Assembly (NCBI RefSeq): GCF_003417535.1
Contig: NZ_QVLS01000002.1
Span: forward strand, 496,001-560,000
From: Hydrogenophaga borbori
GTDB lineage: Bacteria; Pseudomonadota; Gammaproteobacteria; Burkholderiales; Burkholderiaceae_C
Direction of reading: 5' to 3'
DNA length: 64,000 nt
Shown: piece after piece, positions 32,635-43,909 of the stretch
How positions within the stretch are numbered: position 1 is the stretch's first letter
Layout: the number at the start of each line of letters is the position of its first letter
Made by a program: the position numbers and the translations under genes
The notes under the pieces: model-generated
What the model saw: the letters and a program-made list of their open reading frames with translations, nothing else
Databases searched by the model: none
Told to the model about the DNA's origin: nothing

Positions 32635-33237
32635 TCAGGCCTCGATCTGCATCGCCGGGCGGGCCTGCACCCGCGCCAGCCAGTCCCGCACGTTCGGGTG
32701 CTGGTCCACCGGCGCGCCGATGTAGGCGCTGTAGCCGATCACCGAGCCCACCGACAGGTCCACCAGCGAGTAGGCCTCGCCCAGCATCCAGGGCCGCTTG
32801 GCCAGGTGCGCGTCGAGCAGGGCCAGCAGCTGGTCCATGCCTTCGCGGCCCGCGCGGCCGTGCGCATCGTCGGGTGTGCCCATGTCGCGCGCGGCCTGCA
32901 GGCGCACCAGCTGCGCGCCGTAGGTGACGTAGGCCCAGGTGCACCAGGAGAAGGCCTGCAGCTGCGCGGGCGTGCCGGGCGCCGGCCACAGGCCGCGCTC
33001 GACGCCATAGCGCTCGCCCAGCCACAGCTCCATGGCCAGGGCCTCGAACATGGGCGCGCCGTCCACCGTCAGGGTGGGCACCTTGCCATTGGGGTTGAGC
33101 GCCAGGAACGCGGGGCGGCGCTGCTCGCCGGTGGTGATGTCGACCTTCACACGCTCGTGCGGCAGGCCCAGTTCGGCGAGGGCGCAGGCGATGGGGGTGG
33201 CGCTGGACATGGGGTGCCAGTAGAGGACGAGGGACAT
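32635..33237 (-). CDS. Glutathione S-transferase
   Basis: 200 residues. N-terminal thioredoxin-like domain (LVLYWHPMSSATPIACALAELGLPHERVKVDI...NPNGKVPTLTVDGAPMFEALAMELWL) with the cis-proline VPTL and the glutathione-binding E-A/S-x-A pair, then an all-helical C-terminal domain with a YSLVDLSVGSVIGY N-cap-type motif. It probably conjugates or reduces electrophiles with glutathione; substrate unknown. It is divergent from the WYL regulator gene (119-base gap), which may control it. Confidence 0.88.
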   Translation of the reverse strand: MSLVLYWHPMSSATPIACALAELGLPHERVKVDITTGEQRRPAFLALNPNGKVPTLTVDGAPMFEALAMELWLGERYGVERGLWPAPGTPAQLQAFSWCTWAYVTYGAQLVRLQAARDMGTPDDAHGRAGREGMDQLLALLDAHLAKRPWMLGEAYSLVDLSVGSVIGYSAYIGAPVDQHPNVRDWLARVQARPAMQIEA

Positions 33238-33356
33238 GGCGGGCTCCTGAATGAATTGAGGGGTGAAACCGGTCCGGCACCGCGCCGATCCGTGCCACGC
33301 ACTGTCGCAGCCATTGCGGACAGATTCCGCCCTTGATAAGGGATAGAGTGCGGCCC

Positions 33357-34352
33357 ATGCTCAGTTCCTCCTCACGGCTGCTGCGGGTGCTGTCGCTGCT
33401 GCAGGCGCGCCGCCACTGGGCGGGCGCCGAGCTGGCCGAGCGCCTGGGCGTGCACCCGCGCACGCTGCGCCGCGACATCGATCGCCTGCGCGAGCTGGGC
33501 TACCCCATCCACGCCAGCAGCGGCGTGGCCGGCGGCTACGCCTTTCGGGCCGGGCAGGCCCTGCCACCGCTGCTGCTCGACGACGAGGAGGCGCAGGCCG
33601 TGGCCATCGCCCTGCAGACCGCCGCCGCCGGCACCGTGAGCGGGGTGGAGGAGGGCTCGCTGCGCGCCCTGGTGAAACTGGAACAGGTGATGCCCGCGCG
33701 CCTGCGCCGGCGCATCGATGCCTTGCGCTCGGCCATCCTGCCGCTGGAGAGCCTGCGGCCGACGGTGGATGCGGGCGTGCTGGCCAGCCTGGCCCTGGCC
33801 TGCCGCGACCAGTTGCGCCTGGCCTTCGCCTACCGCGACAGCCGAGGACAGGGCACGGCTCGTTCGGTGGAGCCGCAGGGCCTGGTGCACACCGGCAGCC
33901 GCTGGTACCTGGTGGCCTGGGACATGGCGCGCGTCGACTGGCGCACATTCCGACTGGACCGCATCGACGGCGCGCCCACCCTGGGCGGGCATTTCGCGCC
34001 GCGCGCCGGCCCCGAGGGCGGGGACCTGCGCGCCTATGTGTCGCGCTCGATCGGCGTCTCGGCCTACAACGAGCAGGCGCGCGTGGTGCTGCACCAGCCG
34101 CTGGAGGCGATGGCCCGGCGGATCCCGCCCACGGTGGCGCGACTCGAAGCCTGGGACGGCGGGCGCTGCGTGATGCACAGCGGCGCCCACCACCTGGAGT
34201 CGCTGGCCTACTGGCTGCTGGCGCTGGATGTGGAGTTCGAGGTGCTGGAGCCGCCCACGCTCACCGCCTTGCTGCAAAAGGCGAATGCGCGCGTGGCGCG
34301 GGCGCTGGCGCGCTCGGGCGGTGGCGAAGGCGGGCCGGCCGCTGGCGCCTGA
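33357..34352 (+). CDS. WYL-domain transcriptional regulator (YafY type)
   Basis: 331 residues from the ATG at 33357 (the frame is open from 33333). An N-terminal helix-turn-helix (SRLLRVLSLLQARRHWAGAELAERLGVHPRTLRRDIDRLRELGYPIHASSGVAGGY) is followed by the WYL domain (GSRWYLVAWDMARVDWRTFRLDRI) and a WCX-like C-terminal extension. WYL proteins sense nucleic acids or small ligands. Here the divergent GST suggests a role in stress or electrophile response, by context only. Confidence 0.87.
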   Translation: MLSSSSRLLRVLSLLQARRHWAGAELAERLGVHPRTLRRDIDRLRELGYPIHASSGVAGGYAFRAGQALPPLLLDDEEAQAVAIALQTAAAGTVSGVEEGSLRALVKLEQVMPARLRRRIDALRSAILPLESLRPTVDAGVLASLALACRDQLRLAFAYRDSRGQGTARSVEPQGLVHTGSRWYLVAWDMARVDWRTFRLDRIDGAPTLGGHFAPRAGPEGGDLRAYVSRSIGVSAYNEQARVVLHQPLEAMARRIPPTVARLEAWDGGRCVMHSGAHHLESLAYWLLALDVEFEVLEPPTLTALLQKANARVARALARSGGGEGGPAAGA

Positions 34353-34391
34353 CGGCGGCGTGCCCCGGCGCGGGGCGGCGGGCTCGGTGTC

Positions 34392-35579
34392 TCAGCCCCC
34401 GCGCAGCGCTCTCAGCAGTTTCTGCCCGGCGCGGCCATTGGCCTCCCAGCCCAGGCGCGTTTGCTCGGCGCGCACGGCGCTGCGGGTCTTCTCGCCGAGC
34501 AGACCGTCAACTTCGCCGATGTCGTGGCCGCGCGCCAGCAACAGGGTCTGCAGCTCGCGGCGTTCGGCGCGCGTGAGGCCCAGGTCGTCGGTGGGCCAGG
34601 GCGTCGCGAAGGGGCCGCCGCCGCGCAGGCGGTCGGCCAGGTGGGCGATGGCCAGGCCGTAGCTTTCGGCCGCGTTGTAGCTGTAGATGGCGTCGAAGTT
34701 GCGCGTGACGAGGAAGGCCGGACCCTGCGCACCGGCCGGCGCCAGCAGGCCCAGGCTCATGTCTGCCGGCACCGGCGTGCCGTCGACGCGCTGGACGCCG
34801 CGCGCGGTCCATTCGCTGCCGGGGCGTTTGGTGCGCCGGCCTTCGCCGAGCACGGAAAAGCCCTCGGGCAGCTTCACCTCGAAACCCCAGGGCAGTTCCT
34901 GGCGCCAGCCGGCACGCTGCAGGAAGTTGGCGGTGGAGGCCAGCGCGTCGGGCACGCTGTCGATGAGGTCGGCGCGGCCGTCGCCGTCGAAGTCCACCGC
35001 CAGGCGCTCGTAGGTGCTGGGCATGAACTGCGTGTGGCCGAAGGCGCCGGCCCAGGAGCCCTGCAGCCGCTCGGCGGGGAAGTGCCCGGCCTGCAGCAGG
35101 CGCAGCGCGGAATAGAACTCGGTGCGGAAGTAGGCCTGGCGCCGGCCATAGCACGACAGCGTGGCCAGCGACTGCACGATGGGCGTCTTGCCGAAGCCCT
35201 GGCCGTAGTTGCTCTCCACGCCCCACACCGCGACCACCGTGGCCGGGTCCACGCCAAAGCGCTGCTGCACGCGCTGCAGCAGCTCGGCGTTCTGCTGCAG
35301 GCGCTGCGCGCCTTCCTCCACGCGCTGGGGGTCGACCAGCACCGTGAGGTAGTCCCAGATCGGGGTCTTGAACTCGGGCTGCGCGTCCAGGTTGCCGATG
35401 ACCGACATCAGCGGCTGCAGGCTGTCGGTGTGGGCGCGGAAGGTCGTTTCGTTCACGCCGTTGGCGCGGGCCGTGGGGCGCAGGCCGTCCAGGCACTGGT
35501 GGAAGCTGGCGTCCTGGGCGAGGGCGGGAGCGGCGAGCGTGGCCGCGAGGCAGAGGGAGCTGAGTCGTTGCATGGCCAT
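34392..35579 (-). CDS. Lytic murein transglycosylase (MltB family) with peptidoglycan-binding domain
   Basis: 395 residues. A signal peptide (cleavage near PALAQ) precedes an SLT_2/MltB catalytic domain; the catalytic glutamate is in VVAVWGVESNYG, with GSWAGAFGHTQFMPSTYERLAVDFDGDGRADLI following. A C-terminal peptidoglycan-binding domain (about 335-390) includes LLLARGHDIGEVDGLLGEKTRSAVRAEQ. There is no lipobox cysteine at the cleavage site, so it is a soluble periplasmic enzyme. It cuts glycan strands to form anhydromuropeptides during growth or recycling. Confidence 0.92.
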   Translation of the reverse strand: MAMQRLSSLCLAATLAAPALAQDASFHQCLDGLRPTARANGVNETTFRAHTDSLQPLMSVIGNLDAQPEFKTPIWDYLTVLVDPQRVEEGAQRLQQNAELLQRVQQRFGVDPATVVAVWGVESNYGQGFGKTPIVQSLATLSCYGRRQAYFRTEFYSALRLLQAGHFPAERLQGSWAGAFGHTQFMPSTYERLAVDFDGDGRADLIDSVPDALASTANFLQRAGWRQELPWGFEVKLPEGFSVLGEGRRTKRPGSEWTARGVQRVDGTPVPADMSLGLLAPAGAQGPAFLVTRNFDAIYSYNAAESYGLAIAHLADRLRGGGPFATPWPTDDLGLTRAERRELQTLLLARGHDIGEVDGLLGEKTRSAVRAEQTRLGWEANGRAGQKLLRALRGG

Positions 35580-35633
35580 GGGGTCGCCGGGGGGCGGAAA
35601 AGTTCAGGCCGGACCGCCGCGGGGCGGGCCGGT

Positions 35634-36998
35634 TCAGGCGAGCCAGGTGCTGCCGTGCTCCGGCACCAGCGCGGGCCAGCCCAGTTCGTTTTCGATGCGC
35701 AGGCGCAGCGCGTCGGCGGCGTCCATGTCGCCGTGGGTCACGAAGGTGCGCCGCGGCGCCTTGGGCAGGCCGCGCAGCCAGGCCATGAGCTGCTCGGCGT
35801 CGGCGTGCGCCGAGCCGGCGGTGAGTTGCACCACCTCGGCGCGAACGGGCCACTGCTGGCCGAAGATGCGCAGGCTGGCCTGGCCGGCGGCCAGTTGCGC
35901 GCCGCGCGTGCCCGGCGCCTGGTAGCCGGCCAGCACGACCATGGCCCGGTGGTCGCCGAGGTGGTGGGTGAGGTGGTGCAGCACGCGCCCGCCCGTGGCC
36001 ATGCCACTGGCCGACAGGATGACCTTGGGCCCATGCCGCTGCGCGATGGCCTTGGACTCGTCCACGCTGGTGACCATCTGCGCGGTGCGCTCCATTTCGC
36101 GGCACTGGGCGGCGTCGAGGCGGTGTTGCCCCAGGTGGCGTTCGTACAGCTCGGTGGTCGCCACGGCCATGGGGCTGTCCAGGTACACGGGCAGGGCGCG
36201 CGGCAGCTCGCCCCGCGCCTTGAGCCGCGCGATGGCCAGCAGCACGGCCTGCGCGCGGCCCACCGCGAACACCGGCACCACCACCGTGCCGCCGCGCGCG
36301 GCGGCGCGAGACAGGGCGGCGCCCAGTTCGGCGAGCAGGTCTTCCTTGGGGTGCAGGCGGTTGCCGTAGGTGGACTCGCACAGCACCACGTCGGCCGCGG
36401 GCGGTGGCTCGGGCGGCAGCATGAGCGCGTCGTCCGGGCGGCCCAGGTCGCCCGAGAACAGCAGGCGCCGGCCCCCCACTTCCAGCAGCACGCTGGCCGC
36501 GCCGAGGATGTGGCCGGCGCCGCTGAAGCTCGCGCTCCAGCCGGGCAGGGGCTCGAAGCGCTCGTGCAGGCGCGCCGTGTGCAGGCGCTTGAGGCAACGG
36601 CGCGCGTCTTCCACGGTGTAGAGGGGCAGGGCGGGCTGGTGCTTGCCGAAGCCCTTGCGGTTGGCGTACTCGGCCTCTTCCTCCTGCAGGTGGCCGCTGT
36701 CGGGCAGCATCACGTGCAGCAGGTCGCGCGTGGCAGGGGTGCACCAGGCGCGGCCGGTGAAGCCCTCGCGCGCCAGCAAGGGGAAGTAGCCGCTGTGGTC
36801 GATGTGCGCGTGCGTGAACAGCACCGCGCCGATCTGGTCGGGCGCCACGGGCAGTGGCTCGCGGTTGCGCAGGCGCAGCTGCTTGTAGCCCTGGAACAGG
36901 CCGCAGTCCACCAGCAGCCGCTGGCCACCGTGTTCGATGAGGTACTTGGAGCCGGTGACGGTACCGGTGCCGCCGAGGAAACGGATGCTGACGCCCAT
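35634..36998 (-). CDS. Beta-CASP metallo-beta-lactamase-fold nuclease
   Basis: 454 residues from the ATG at 36998 (an ATG at 37007 would add three). SIRFLGGTGTVTGSKYLIEHGGQRLLVDCGLFQG and FTHAHIDHSGYFP (HxHxDH metal motif) open the MBL domain; FSGAGHILGAASVLLEV, FSGDLGR, the beta-CASP insert, and a Zn-dependent RNA-metabolism domain near VILSASGMATGGRVLHHL follow. The final HGDMDAADAL provides the last metal histidine. Homologs act on RNA (CPSF73/YsH1-like bacterial proteins). It is isolated here, between a transglycosylase and a ZIP transporter gene. Confidence 0.9.
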   Translation of the reverse strand: MGVSIRFLGGTGTVTGSKYLIEHGGQRLLVDCGLFQGYKQLRLRNREPLPVAPDQIGAVLFTHAHIDHSGYFPLLAREGFTGRAWCTPATRDLLHVMLPDSGHLQEEEAEYANRKGFGKHQPALPLYTVEDARRCLKRLHTARLHERFEPLPGWSASFSGAGHILGAASVLLEVGGRRLLFSGDLGRPDDALMLPPEPPPAADVVLCESTYGNRLHPKEDLLAELGAALSRAAARGGTVVVPVFAVGRAQAVLLAIARLKARGELPRALPVYLDSPMAVATTELYERHLGQHRLDAAQCREMERTAQMVTSVDESKAIAQRHGPKVILSASGMATGGRVLHHLTHHLGDHRAMVVLAGYQAPGTRGAQLAAGQASLRIFGQQWPVRAEVVQLTAGSAHADAEQLMAWLRGLPKAPRRTFVTHGDMDAADALRLRIENELGWPALVPEHGSTWLA

Positions 36999-37033
36999 GC
37001 GGGCCATCTTAGCCGTGCGCGGGTGCGGCCCGA

Positions 37034-38032
37034 TCAGGCCAGGGCGCTGTCCAGCCAGATCATGAAGACGAAGCCCGCCAGCAGCGTGGCGCTGGCCGCG
37101 CCTTCGAAGCCATCGCGGTGCGTCTGCGGAATGATCTCGTGGCTCACCACGAAGACCATGGCGCCGGCGGCCAGGGCCAGGCCCAGCGGGTAGAACACCG
37201 GGGCGCTGCCCAGCACCAGCACGCCCAGCAGGGCGCCCAGGGGCTCGGCCAGGCCGGTGAGGGCGGCCACGCCCCAGGCCCGGCCGGCGCCCAGGCCCAG
37301 GGTGCGCAGGGCCATGGCCACGATCAGGCCCTCGGGCATGTTCTGCAGCCCGATGGCCAGGGCGACAGCGGCGCCGTCGTGCACCGCGTCCTCGCCCGAC
37401 GGGCCGGCGTAGGCCGCGCCCACGGCCAGACCTTCGGGCAGGTTGTGGATCATCAGCGCCAGCACCATCAGCCAGGCGCGCTGCGCGGACGGCCCGCGCG
37501 GCGGCCATGCGCTGGCGTGGGTGGGCGCGGCCGGCGGCAACACGGCGTGTTCGTGCGGCAGGGCGCGGTCGATGGCCAACATCAGCCCCATGCCCAGCGC
37601 CAGTCCGGCGCCCGAGAGCAGGGCGCTGGCGCCGCCGTCGCCCACCAGGTCGCGGCTGGCCTCCAGCGAGGGGAGCAGCAGCGCGAACACGGCGGCCGCC
37701 AGCATCACCCCGGCCGCGAACGCCATGAAGGCCGACTCCTGCCGCTTGCTCACGCGCTGCACCAGGAACACCGGCAAGGCGCCCACGGCGGTGGCGATGG
37801 CCGCCAGCAGCGAGGCCTGCACGCCCGCGACGAGGGCGCTGCCCCCTTCCACGGCCAGCCACCAGGCGCGGGTGGGTGCCCAGAAGGTGGAACCGGCGGC
37901 GATGCCCGCCATGGCCAGCACGCCCGCGGCCAGCGCCAGCAAGGCCTTGCGCAGGGCGTGGGCGGGGACGGGCCACTCCAGCCGCTGAAGCTGGGCCCAG
38001 GCGGGTGGGATCTGGCGAAGGAGGGTGGACAT
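37034..38032 (-). CDS. ZIP family divalent metal transporter
   Basis: 332 residues from the ATG at 38032; the open frame extends to 38167 without support. Eight membrane segments and the paired metal-binding motifs MIHNLPEGLAVG and SHEIIPQTH are seen; QNMPEGL is a second PEG motif. A histidine-containing loop (LPHEHAVLPPAAPTHASAWPP) lies in the middle, as in ZupT-like importers of zinc and other divalent metals. No Zur or Fur site is evident upstream. Confidence 0.88.
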   Translation of the reverse strand: MSTLLRQIPPAWAQLQRLEWPVPAHALRKALLALAAGVLAMAGIAAGSTFWAPTRAWWLAVEGGSALVAGVQASLLAAIATAVGALPVFLVQRVSKRQESAFMAFAAGVMLAAAVFALLLPSLEASRDLVGDGGASALLSGAGLALGMGLMLAIDRALPHEHAVLPPAAPTHASAWPPRGPSAQRAWLMVLALMIHNLPEGLAVGAAYAGPSGEDAVHDGAAVALAIGLQNMPEGLIVAMALRTLGLGAGRAWGVAALTGLAEPLGALLGVLVLGSAPVFYPLGLALAAGAMVFVVSHEIIPQTHRDGFEGAASATLLAGFVFMIWLDSALA

Positions 38033-38165
38033 GGTTTGGCTGCTATCGATGTTGCTCCGTAGTTTGGGGAAAGCTATTAAAAAAGGCCAATCGATACCGC
38101 TGATGGTGGCGATAGGCACACCGGTGGCGGCGGACGCGCCCGGCACCGAGGGACCGCGAAGGCCC

Positions 38166-38198
38166 AAAAAAAAAGCGACGCCGTGGCGTCGCTTTTTT
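38166..38198 (-). terminator. Intrinsic terminator after dnaJ (bidirectional form)
   Basis: Perfect 8-bp stem GCGACGCC (38175-38182) with GGCGTCGC (38185-38192), flanked by a nine-A run at 38166-38174 and a six-T run at 38193-38198. On the minus strand it follows the dnaJ stop by about 20 bases and ends in a U-tract. Confidence 0.92.
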
Positions 38199-38214
38199 GG
38201 GGGGAGGGGCAGGC

Positions 38215-39351
38215 TCAGCTGAAGAAGTCCTTCGCCTTCTCGAACCAGCCCTTGTCGTTCGGGCTGTGCTTGTGGCCGCCTTTTTTGAACGACTCGTCCA
38301 GCTCCTTGAGCAGCTTGCGCTGGTGCTCGGTGAGCTTCACCGGCGTTTCCACCGCGACGTGGCAGTACAGGTCGCCCGGGTAGCTGGAGCGCACGCCCTT
38401 GATGCCCTTGCCGCGCAGGCGGAAGGTCTTGCCGCTCTGCGTGCCCTCGGGCAGGTCGATGGTGGCCTTGCCCTGCAGCGTGGGCACGTCGATCTCGCCG
38501 CCCAGGGCGGCGGTGGTCATGCTCACCGGCACCTGGCAGTGCAGGTCGTCGCCGTCGCGCTCGAAGATGTCGTGCTTGCGCAGGCGGATCTCGATGTAGA
38601 GGTCGCCCGCCGGGCCGCCGTTCTGGCCGGGCTCGCCGTTGCCGGTGGAGCGGATGCGCTGGCCGTCGTCGATGCCGGCCGGGATCTTGATCTCCAGCGT
38701 CTTCTGGCGCTTGATCTTGCCCTGGCCGTGGCAGGTGGTGCAGGGCTCGGGGATGACCTTGCCGCGGCCCTGGCAGGTGGGGCAGGTCTGCTGCACGCTG
38801 AAGAAGCCCTGGCGCATCTGGACCACGCCCTGACCGTGGCAGGTGCCGCAGGTCTTGGCGCTGGTGCCGGGCTTGGCGCCGCTGCCGTGGCAGGTGTCGC
38901 AGTCGTCCCAGCTGGGGATGCGGATCTGCGTTTCCTTGCCGCTGGCGGCTTCCTCCAGCGTGATCTCCATGGCGTAGGACAGGTCCGCGCCGCGGTACAC
39001 CTGCCGCCCGCCGCCCGCGCCGCGGCGCGCGCCGCCGAAGATGTCGCCAAAGATGTCGCCGAAGGCGTCGCCGAAGCCGCCGAAGCCTTCGGCGCCGCCC
39101 GGGCCGCCGCGCATGTTCGGGTCCACGCCGGCGTGGCCGTACTGGTCGTAGGCGGCCTTCTTCTGCGCGTCGGAGAGCATCTCGTAGGCCTCCTTGGCCT
39201 CCTTGAATTTCTCTTCGGCACCCTTGGCCGCATCGCCCTGGTTGCGGTCGGGGTGGTACTTCATCGCGAGCTTGCGGTACGCCTTCTTGATCTCCTCGTC
39301 GGAGGCGTTCTTCGGCACGCCGAGCACTTCGTAAAAGTCGCGTTTGGCCAT
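38215..39351 (-). CDS. dnaJ: Chaperone DnaJ
   Basis: 378 residues in the complete type I arrangement: J domain ([33 protein letters not shown] with HPD), a Gly/Phe-rich linker ([23 protein letters not shown]), four CxxCxGxG zinc motifs ([32 protein letters not shown]) and the C-terminal peptide-binding domains. It delivers unfolded proteins to DnaK and stimulates its ATPase. It is the last gene of the grpE-dnaK-dnaJ operon. Confidence 0.97.
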   Translation of the reverse strand: MAKRDFYEVLGVPKNASDEEIKKAYRKLAMKYHPDRNQGDAAKGAEEKFKEAKEAYEMLSDAQKKAAYDQYGHAGVDPNMRGGPGGAEGFGGFGDAFGDIFGDIFGGARRGAGGGRQVYRGADLSYAMEITLEEAASGKETQIRIPSWDDCDTCHGSGAKPGTSAKTCGTCHGQGVVQMRQGFFSVQQTCPTCQGRGKVIPEPCTTCHGQGKIKRQKTLEIKIPAGIDDGQRIRSTGNGEPGQNGGPAGDLYIEIRLRKHDIFERDGDDLHCQVPVSMTTAALGGEIDVPTLQGKATIDLPEGTQSGKTFRLRGKGIKGVRSSYPGDLYCHVAVETPVKLTEHQRKLLKELDESFKKGGHKHSPNDKGWFEKAKDFFS

Positions 39352-39431
39352 GGTTTCTCAGGCTGGTGTTTGAACACGAACGCCGCGTCAGGTTGCCCGG
39401 ACGCGGCGGTGTGGCGGACGTCGCGGCGCGA

Positions 39432-41369
<1,938 letters not shown>

Positions 41370-41467
41370 GTGAGTGACTCCGAGGATGTGGTTAAAACTG
41401 TTGAAGAAGTGTGGATAAGCCTGGGGAATTCAAGGGGAGGGCGTGTGCGCAAGTCCCTTGGCGGCCC

Positions 41468-42040
41468 TTACTTGGGGGCGGACACCGTGACCAGGGCCGG
41501 GCGCAACACGCGCTCGGCGATGAGGTAGCCCTTCTGGAGCACGGTCACCACGGTGTTGGGTTCCTGCTCGGCCGGCACCATGCTGATGGCCTGGTGCTGG
41601 TGGGGGTCGAATTTGGTGCCGGCGGGCGGTGCGATCTGCACGACCTTGTGGCGCTCCAGCGCGCTCAGCAGCTGCTTGAGCGTGGCCTCGGTGCCCTCGC
41701 GCAGCTGTTCGCGCGTGGCCTCCTGCACGGCCAGGCCGGCCTCCAGGCTGTCGGCCACGGCCAGCAGGCTCTCGGCGAAGCTTTCCACCGCGAACTTGCG
41801 GGCCTTGGACATTTCCTCCTCGGCGCGGCGGCGGGCGTTTTCGGCCTCGGCCTTGGCCCGCAGGAACTGGTCGGCCAGGTCGGTGTTCTGGGCTTTCAGG
41901 GTGGCCAGTTCGGCCTGCAGGGAGGCCTGGGCCTCGGCCTCGCCGGCCGCCCGGGCGGCTTCGGCCTCTTCGGGGCTCACGGGCGCCGGGGGCGCGGTGT
42001 TGTCCTGGGGCGGCGGGGCGTTGGGGGGCGTCTGGCTCAT
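41468..42040 (-). CDS. grpE: Nucleotide exchange factor GrpE
   Basis: 190 residues. A disordered proline/alanine-rich start, a long coiled coil ([37 protein letters not shown]) and the C-terminal beta domain [38 protein letters not shown]. It releases ADP from DnaK. It heads the heat-shock operon behind a sigma-32-type promoter; hrcA is not adjacent. Confidence 0.96.
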   Translation of the reverse strand: MSQTPPNAPPPQDNTAPPAPVSPEEAEAARAAGEAEAQASLQAELATLKAQNTDLADQFLRAKAEAENARRRAEEEMSKARKFAVESFAESLLAVADSLEAGLAVQEATREQLREGTEATLKQLLSALERHKVVQIAPPAGTKFDPHQHQAISMVPAEQEPNTVVTVLQKGYLIAERVLRPALVTVSAPK

Positions 42041-42108
42041 CGTGGCGAGTCTGTGGATAAGGTGAAACGGAGGCGGAGGCGGAAGTCGGCTTGCCCGACA
42101 AGTCGGGC

Positions 42109-42136
42109 AGCTGGGGCCGCCGCGGCGGATTTCAAG
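42109..42136 (-). promoter_or_regulatory. Sigma-32 (RpoH) heat-shock promoter of grpE-dnaK-dnaJ
   Basis: On the minus strand CTTGAAA (42136-42130), a 13-base spacer and CCCCAGCT (42116-42109) match the RpoH consensus CTTGAAA-N13/14-CCCCATNT. The -10 lies about 70 bases before the grpE ATG. A short inverted repeat GCCCGAC/GTCGGGC at 42093-42107 falls in the resulting leader. Confidence 0.8.
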
Positions 42137-42202
42137 GGCCGGCCGGGACCGGATGGCCCCAGGCGGCAGAATCGGCGGTTTTCACCACCACCGAAGCCCA
42201 GC

Positions 42203-43054
42203 ATGAAACTGATTCGCCACGGCCTGCCCGGCGCCGAACAACCCGGTCTGATCGACGCCAGCGGCACGCCGCGTGACCTCTCGGGGGTGCTGGCCGACAT
42301 CGCGCCGGCCACGCTGGGCCCGGATTCTATGGCGCGCCTGGCCGCGCTCGACCCCCTGACGCTGCCGCCCGTGCCCAGCGGCACCCGCCTGGGCCCCTGC
42401 GTGGGCGAGGTGGGCAACGTCATCGGCATCGGCCTGAACTACGCCGACCACGCCGCCGAGGCCGGCCTGAAGGTGCCGGGCCAACCCATCGTGTTCAACA
42501 AGCACGTCAGCGCCATCAACGGACCGAACGACGAGGTCTGGCTGCCGCCGGGCTCGCAAAAGCTCGACTGGGAGGTGGAGCTGGGCGTGGTGATCGGCCA
42601 GCGCGCCTTCCACGTGGGCGAGGACCAGGCCCTGTCGCACGTGGCCGGCTACTGCCTGCTCAACGACGTGTCCGAGCGCGCCCACCAGATCGAATATGAA
42701 GGCCAGTGGGTCAAAGGCAAGAGCTACCCCACGCACTGCCCCCTGGGCCCCTGGCTGGTGACGCCCGACGAGCTGGGCGATCCGCAAGACGTCGCGCTGT
42801 GGCTGGAGGTGAACGGCCAGCGCCGCCAGAACGGCAGCACGCGCACCATGGTGTTCGGCGTCGCCACGCTGGTGAGCTACCTCAGCCGCTTCATGGCCCT
42901 GCAGCCGGGCGACGTGATTGCCACCGGCACGCCGCCTGGCGTGGGCATGGGCCACCAGCCGCCGCTGTACCTGAAAGCGGGCGACGTGATGACCCTGGGC
43001 GGGCGCGGCCTGGGCGAGCAGCGCCAGCTGGTGGTGGACAGCCCGGCGGGCTGA
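42203..43054 (+). CDS. Fumarylacetoacetate hydrolase (FAH) family protein
   Basis: 283 residues. The FAH catalytic domain is clear: VIGIGLNYADHAAEAG, PIVFNKHVSAINGPNDEVWLP, LDWEVELGVVIG (metal-binding E-x-E), and GDVIATGTPPGVGMG. Members hydrolyse or decarboxylate 2-oxo acids such as acylpyruvates or oxaloacetate, or hydrate dienoates. The ATG at 42203 is correct; the longer open frame overlaps grpE. It is convergent with the tetronate operon, whose end product is a 2-oxo acid derivative, but no functional tie is proven. Confidence 0.87.
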   Translation: MKLIRHGLPGAEQPGLIDASGTPRDLSGVLADIAPATLGPDSMARLAALDPLTLPPVPSGTRLGPCVGEVGNVIGIGLNYADHAAEAGLKVPGQPIVFNKHVSAINGPNDEVWLPPGSQKLDWEVELGVVIGQRAFHVGEDQALSHVAGYCLLNDVSERAHQIEYEGQWVKGKSYPTHCPLGPWLVTPDELGDPQDVALWLEVNGQRRQNGSTRTMVFGVATLVSYLSRFMALQPGDVIATGTPPGVGMGHQPPLYLKAGDVMTLGGRGLGEQRQLVVDSPAG

Positions 43055-43071
43055 GGCCGCGGGGAGCGGCG

Positions 43072-43893
43072 TCAGGCGGTTGCGGCCTGGGCGGCCCGCA
43101 GCCAGCCCAGCCCGGCCGAGGTGCCCCCGGGCACCGCGCCGCGGCTGGGGCGGTACTCGCAGCCGATCCAGCCGTCCCACTGGCCGGTGGCCATGAGCTC
43201 GTCGATCACGCCGAACAGGTAGGGGTGGTTCAGCTCGCCCAGGTCGGGCTCGTGGCGCTGCGGCACGCCGGCGATCTGCAGGTGACCGACGCGCCCCGTG
43301 GGCAGGTACCGCCGCAGCTTGGTGGCGACGTCGCCCTCGACGATCTGGCAGTGGTACAGGTCCATCTGCACCTTCAGGTTGGGCGCGCCGACCGCGTCGA
43401 GGACCTGGTGCGCGTGGTCCTGCCGGTTGAGGAAGAAGCCGGGAATGTCGCGCGGGTTGATCGGCTCGATGAGGATGTCGCGCCCGGCGCGGGCGGCCTG
43501 TTCGGCGGCCCAACGCAGGTTGTCCAGGTAGGTGGCCTGCATGTCCTCGCGCCGCAGGCCCGGGGCCACCAGGCCGGCCATGGCGTGCAGGCGGGGGCAG
43601 TCCAGGGCGTCGGCGTAGCGCAGGGCCAGCTGAACCGCCTCGCGGAACTCTGCCTCGCGGCCGGGCAGGGCGGTCAGGCCGCGCTCGCCGTCGTCCCATT
43701 GGCCGGGCGGCAGGTTGAACAGCACCTGGCGCAGGCCGTTGGCCTGGAGGCGGGCGGCGAGCTCGTGCGCCGGGTAGGCGTAGGGAAAGAGGAATTCGAC
43801 GGCCTCGAAGCCGTCGCGCGCGGCGGCCTCGAAACGGTCCAGGAAGTCGAGCTCGGGATAGAGCATCGACAGGTTGGCGGCAAAACGGGGCAT
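43072..43893 (-). CDS. otnI: 2-oxo-tetronate isomerase (hydroxypyruvate isomerase family)
   Basis: 273 residues, a TIM-barrel of the AP-endonuclease-2/hydroxypyruvate-isomerase family: [53 protein letters not shown] (metal-ligand glutamate), [14 protein letters not shown] and [23 protein letters not shown]. OtnI interconverts 2-oxo- and 3-oxo-tetronate in four-carbon acid sugar catabolism. The assignment over plain hydroxypyruvate isomerase rests on the adjacent kinase and dehydrogenase genes. It is the last gene of the operon. Confidence 0.8.
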   Translation of the reverse strand: MPRFAANLSMLYPELDFLDRFEAAARDGFEAVEFLFPYAYPAHELAARLQANGLRQVLFNLPPGQWDDGERGLTALPGREAEFREAVQLALRYADALDCPRLHAMAGLVAPGLRREDMQATYLDNLRWAAEQAARAGRDILIEPINPRDIPGFFLNRQDHAHQVLDAVGAPNLKVQMDLYHCQIVEGDVATKLRRYLPTGRVGHLQIAGVPQRHEPDLGELNHPYLFGVIDELMATGQWDGWIGCEYRPSRGAVPGGTSAGLGWLRAAQAATA

Positions 43894-43909
43894 GGCAGGG
43901 GTCCGGTGG

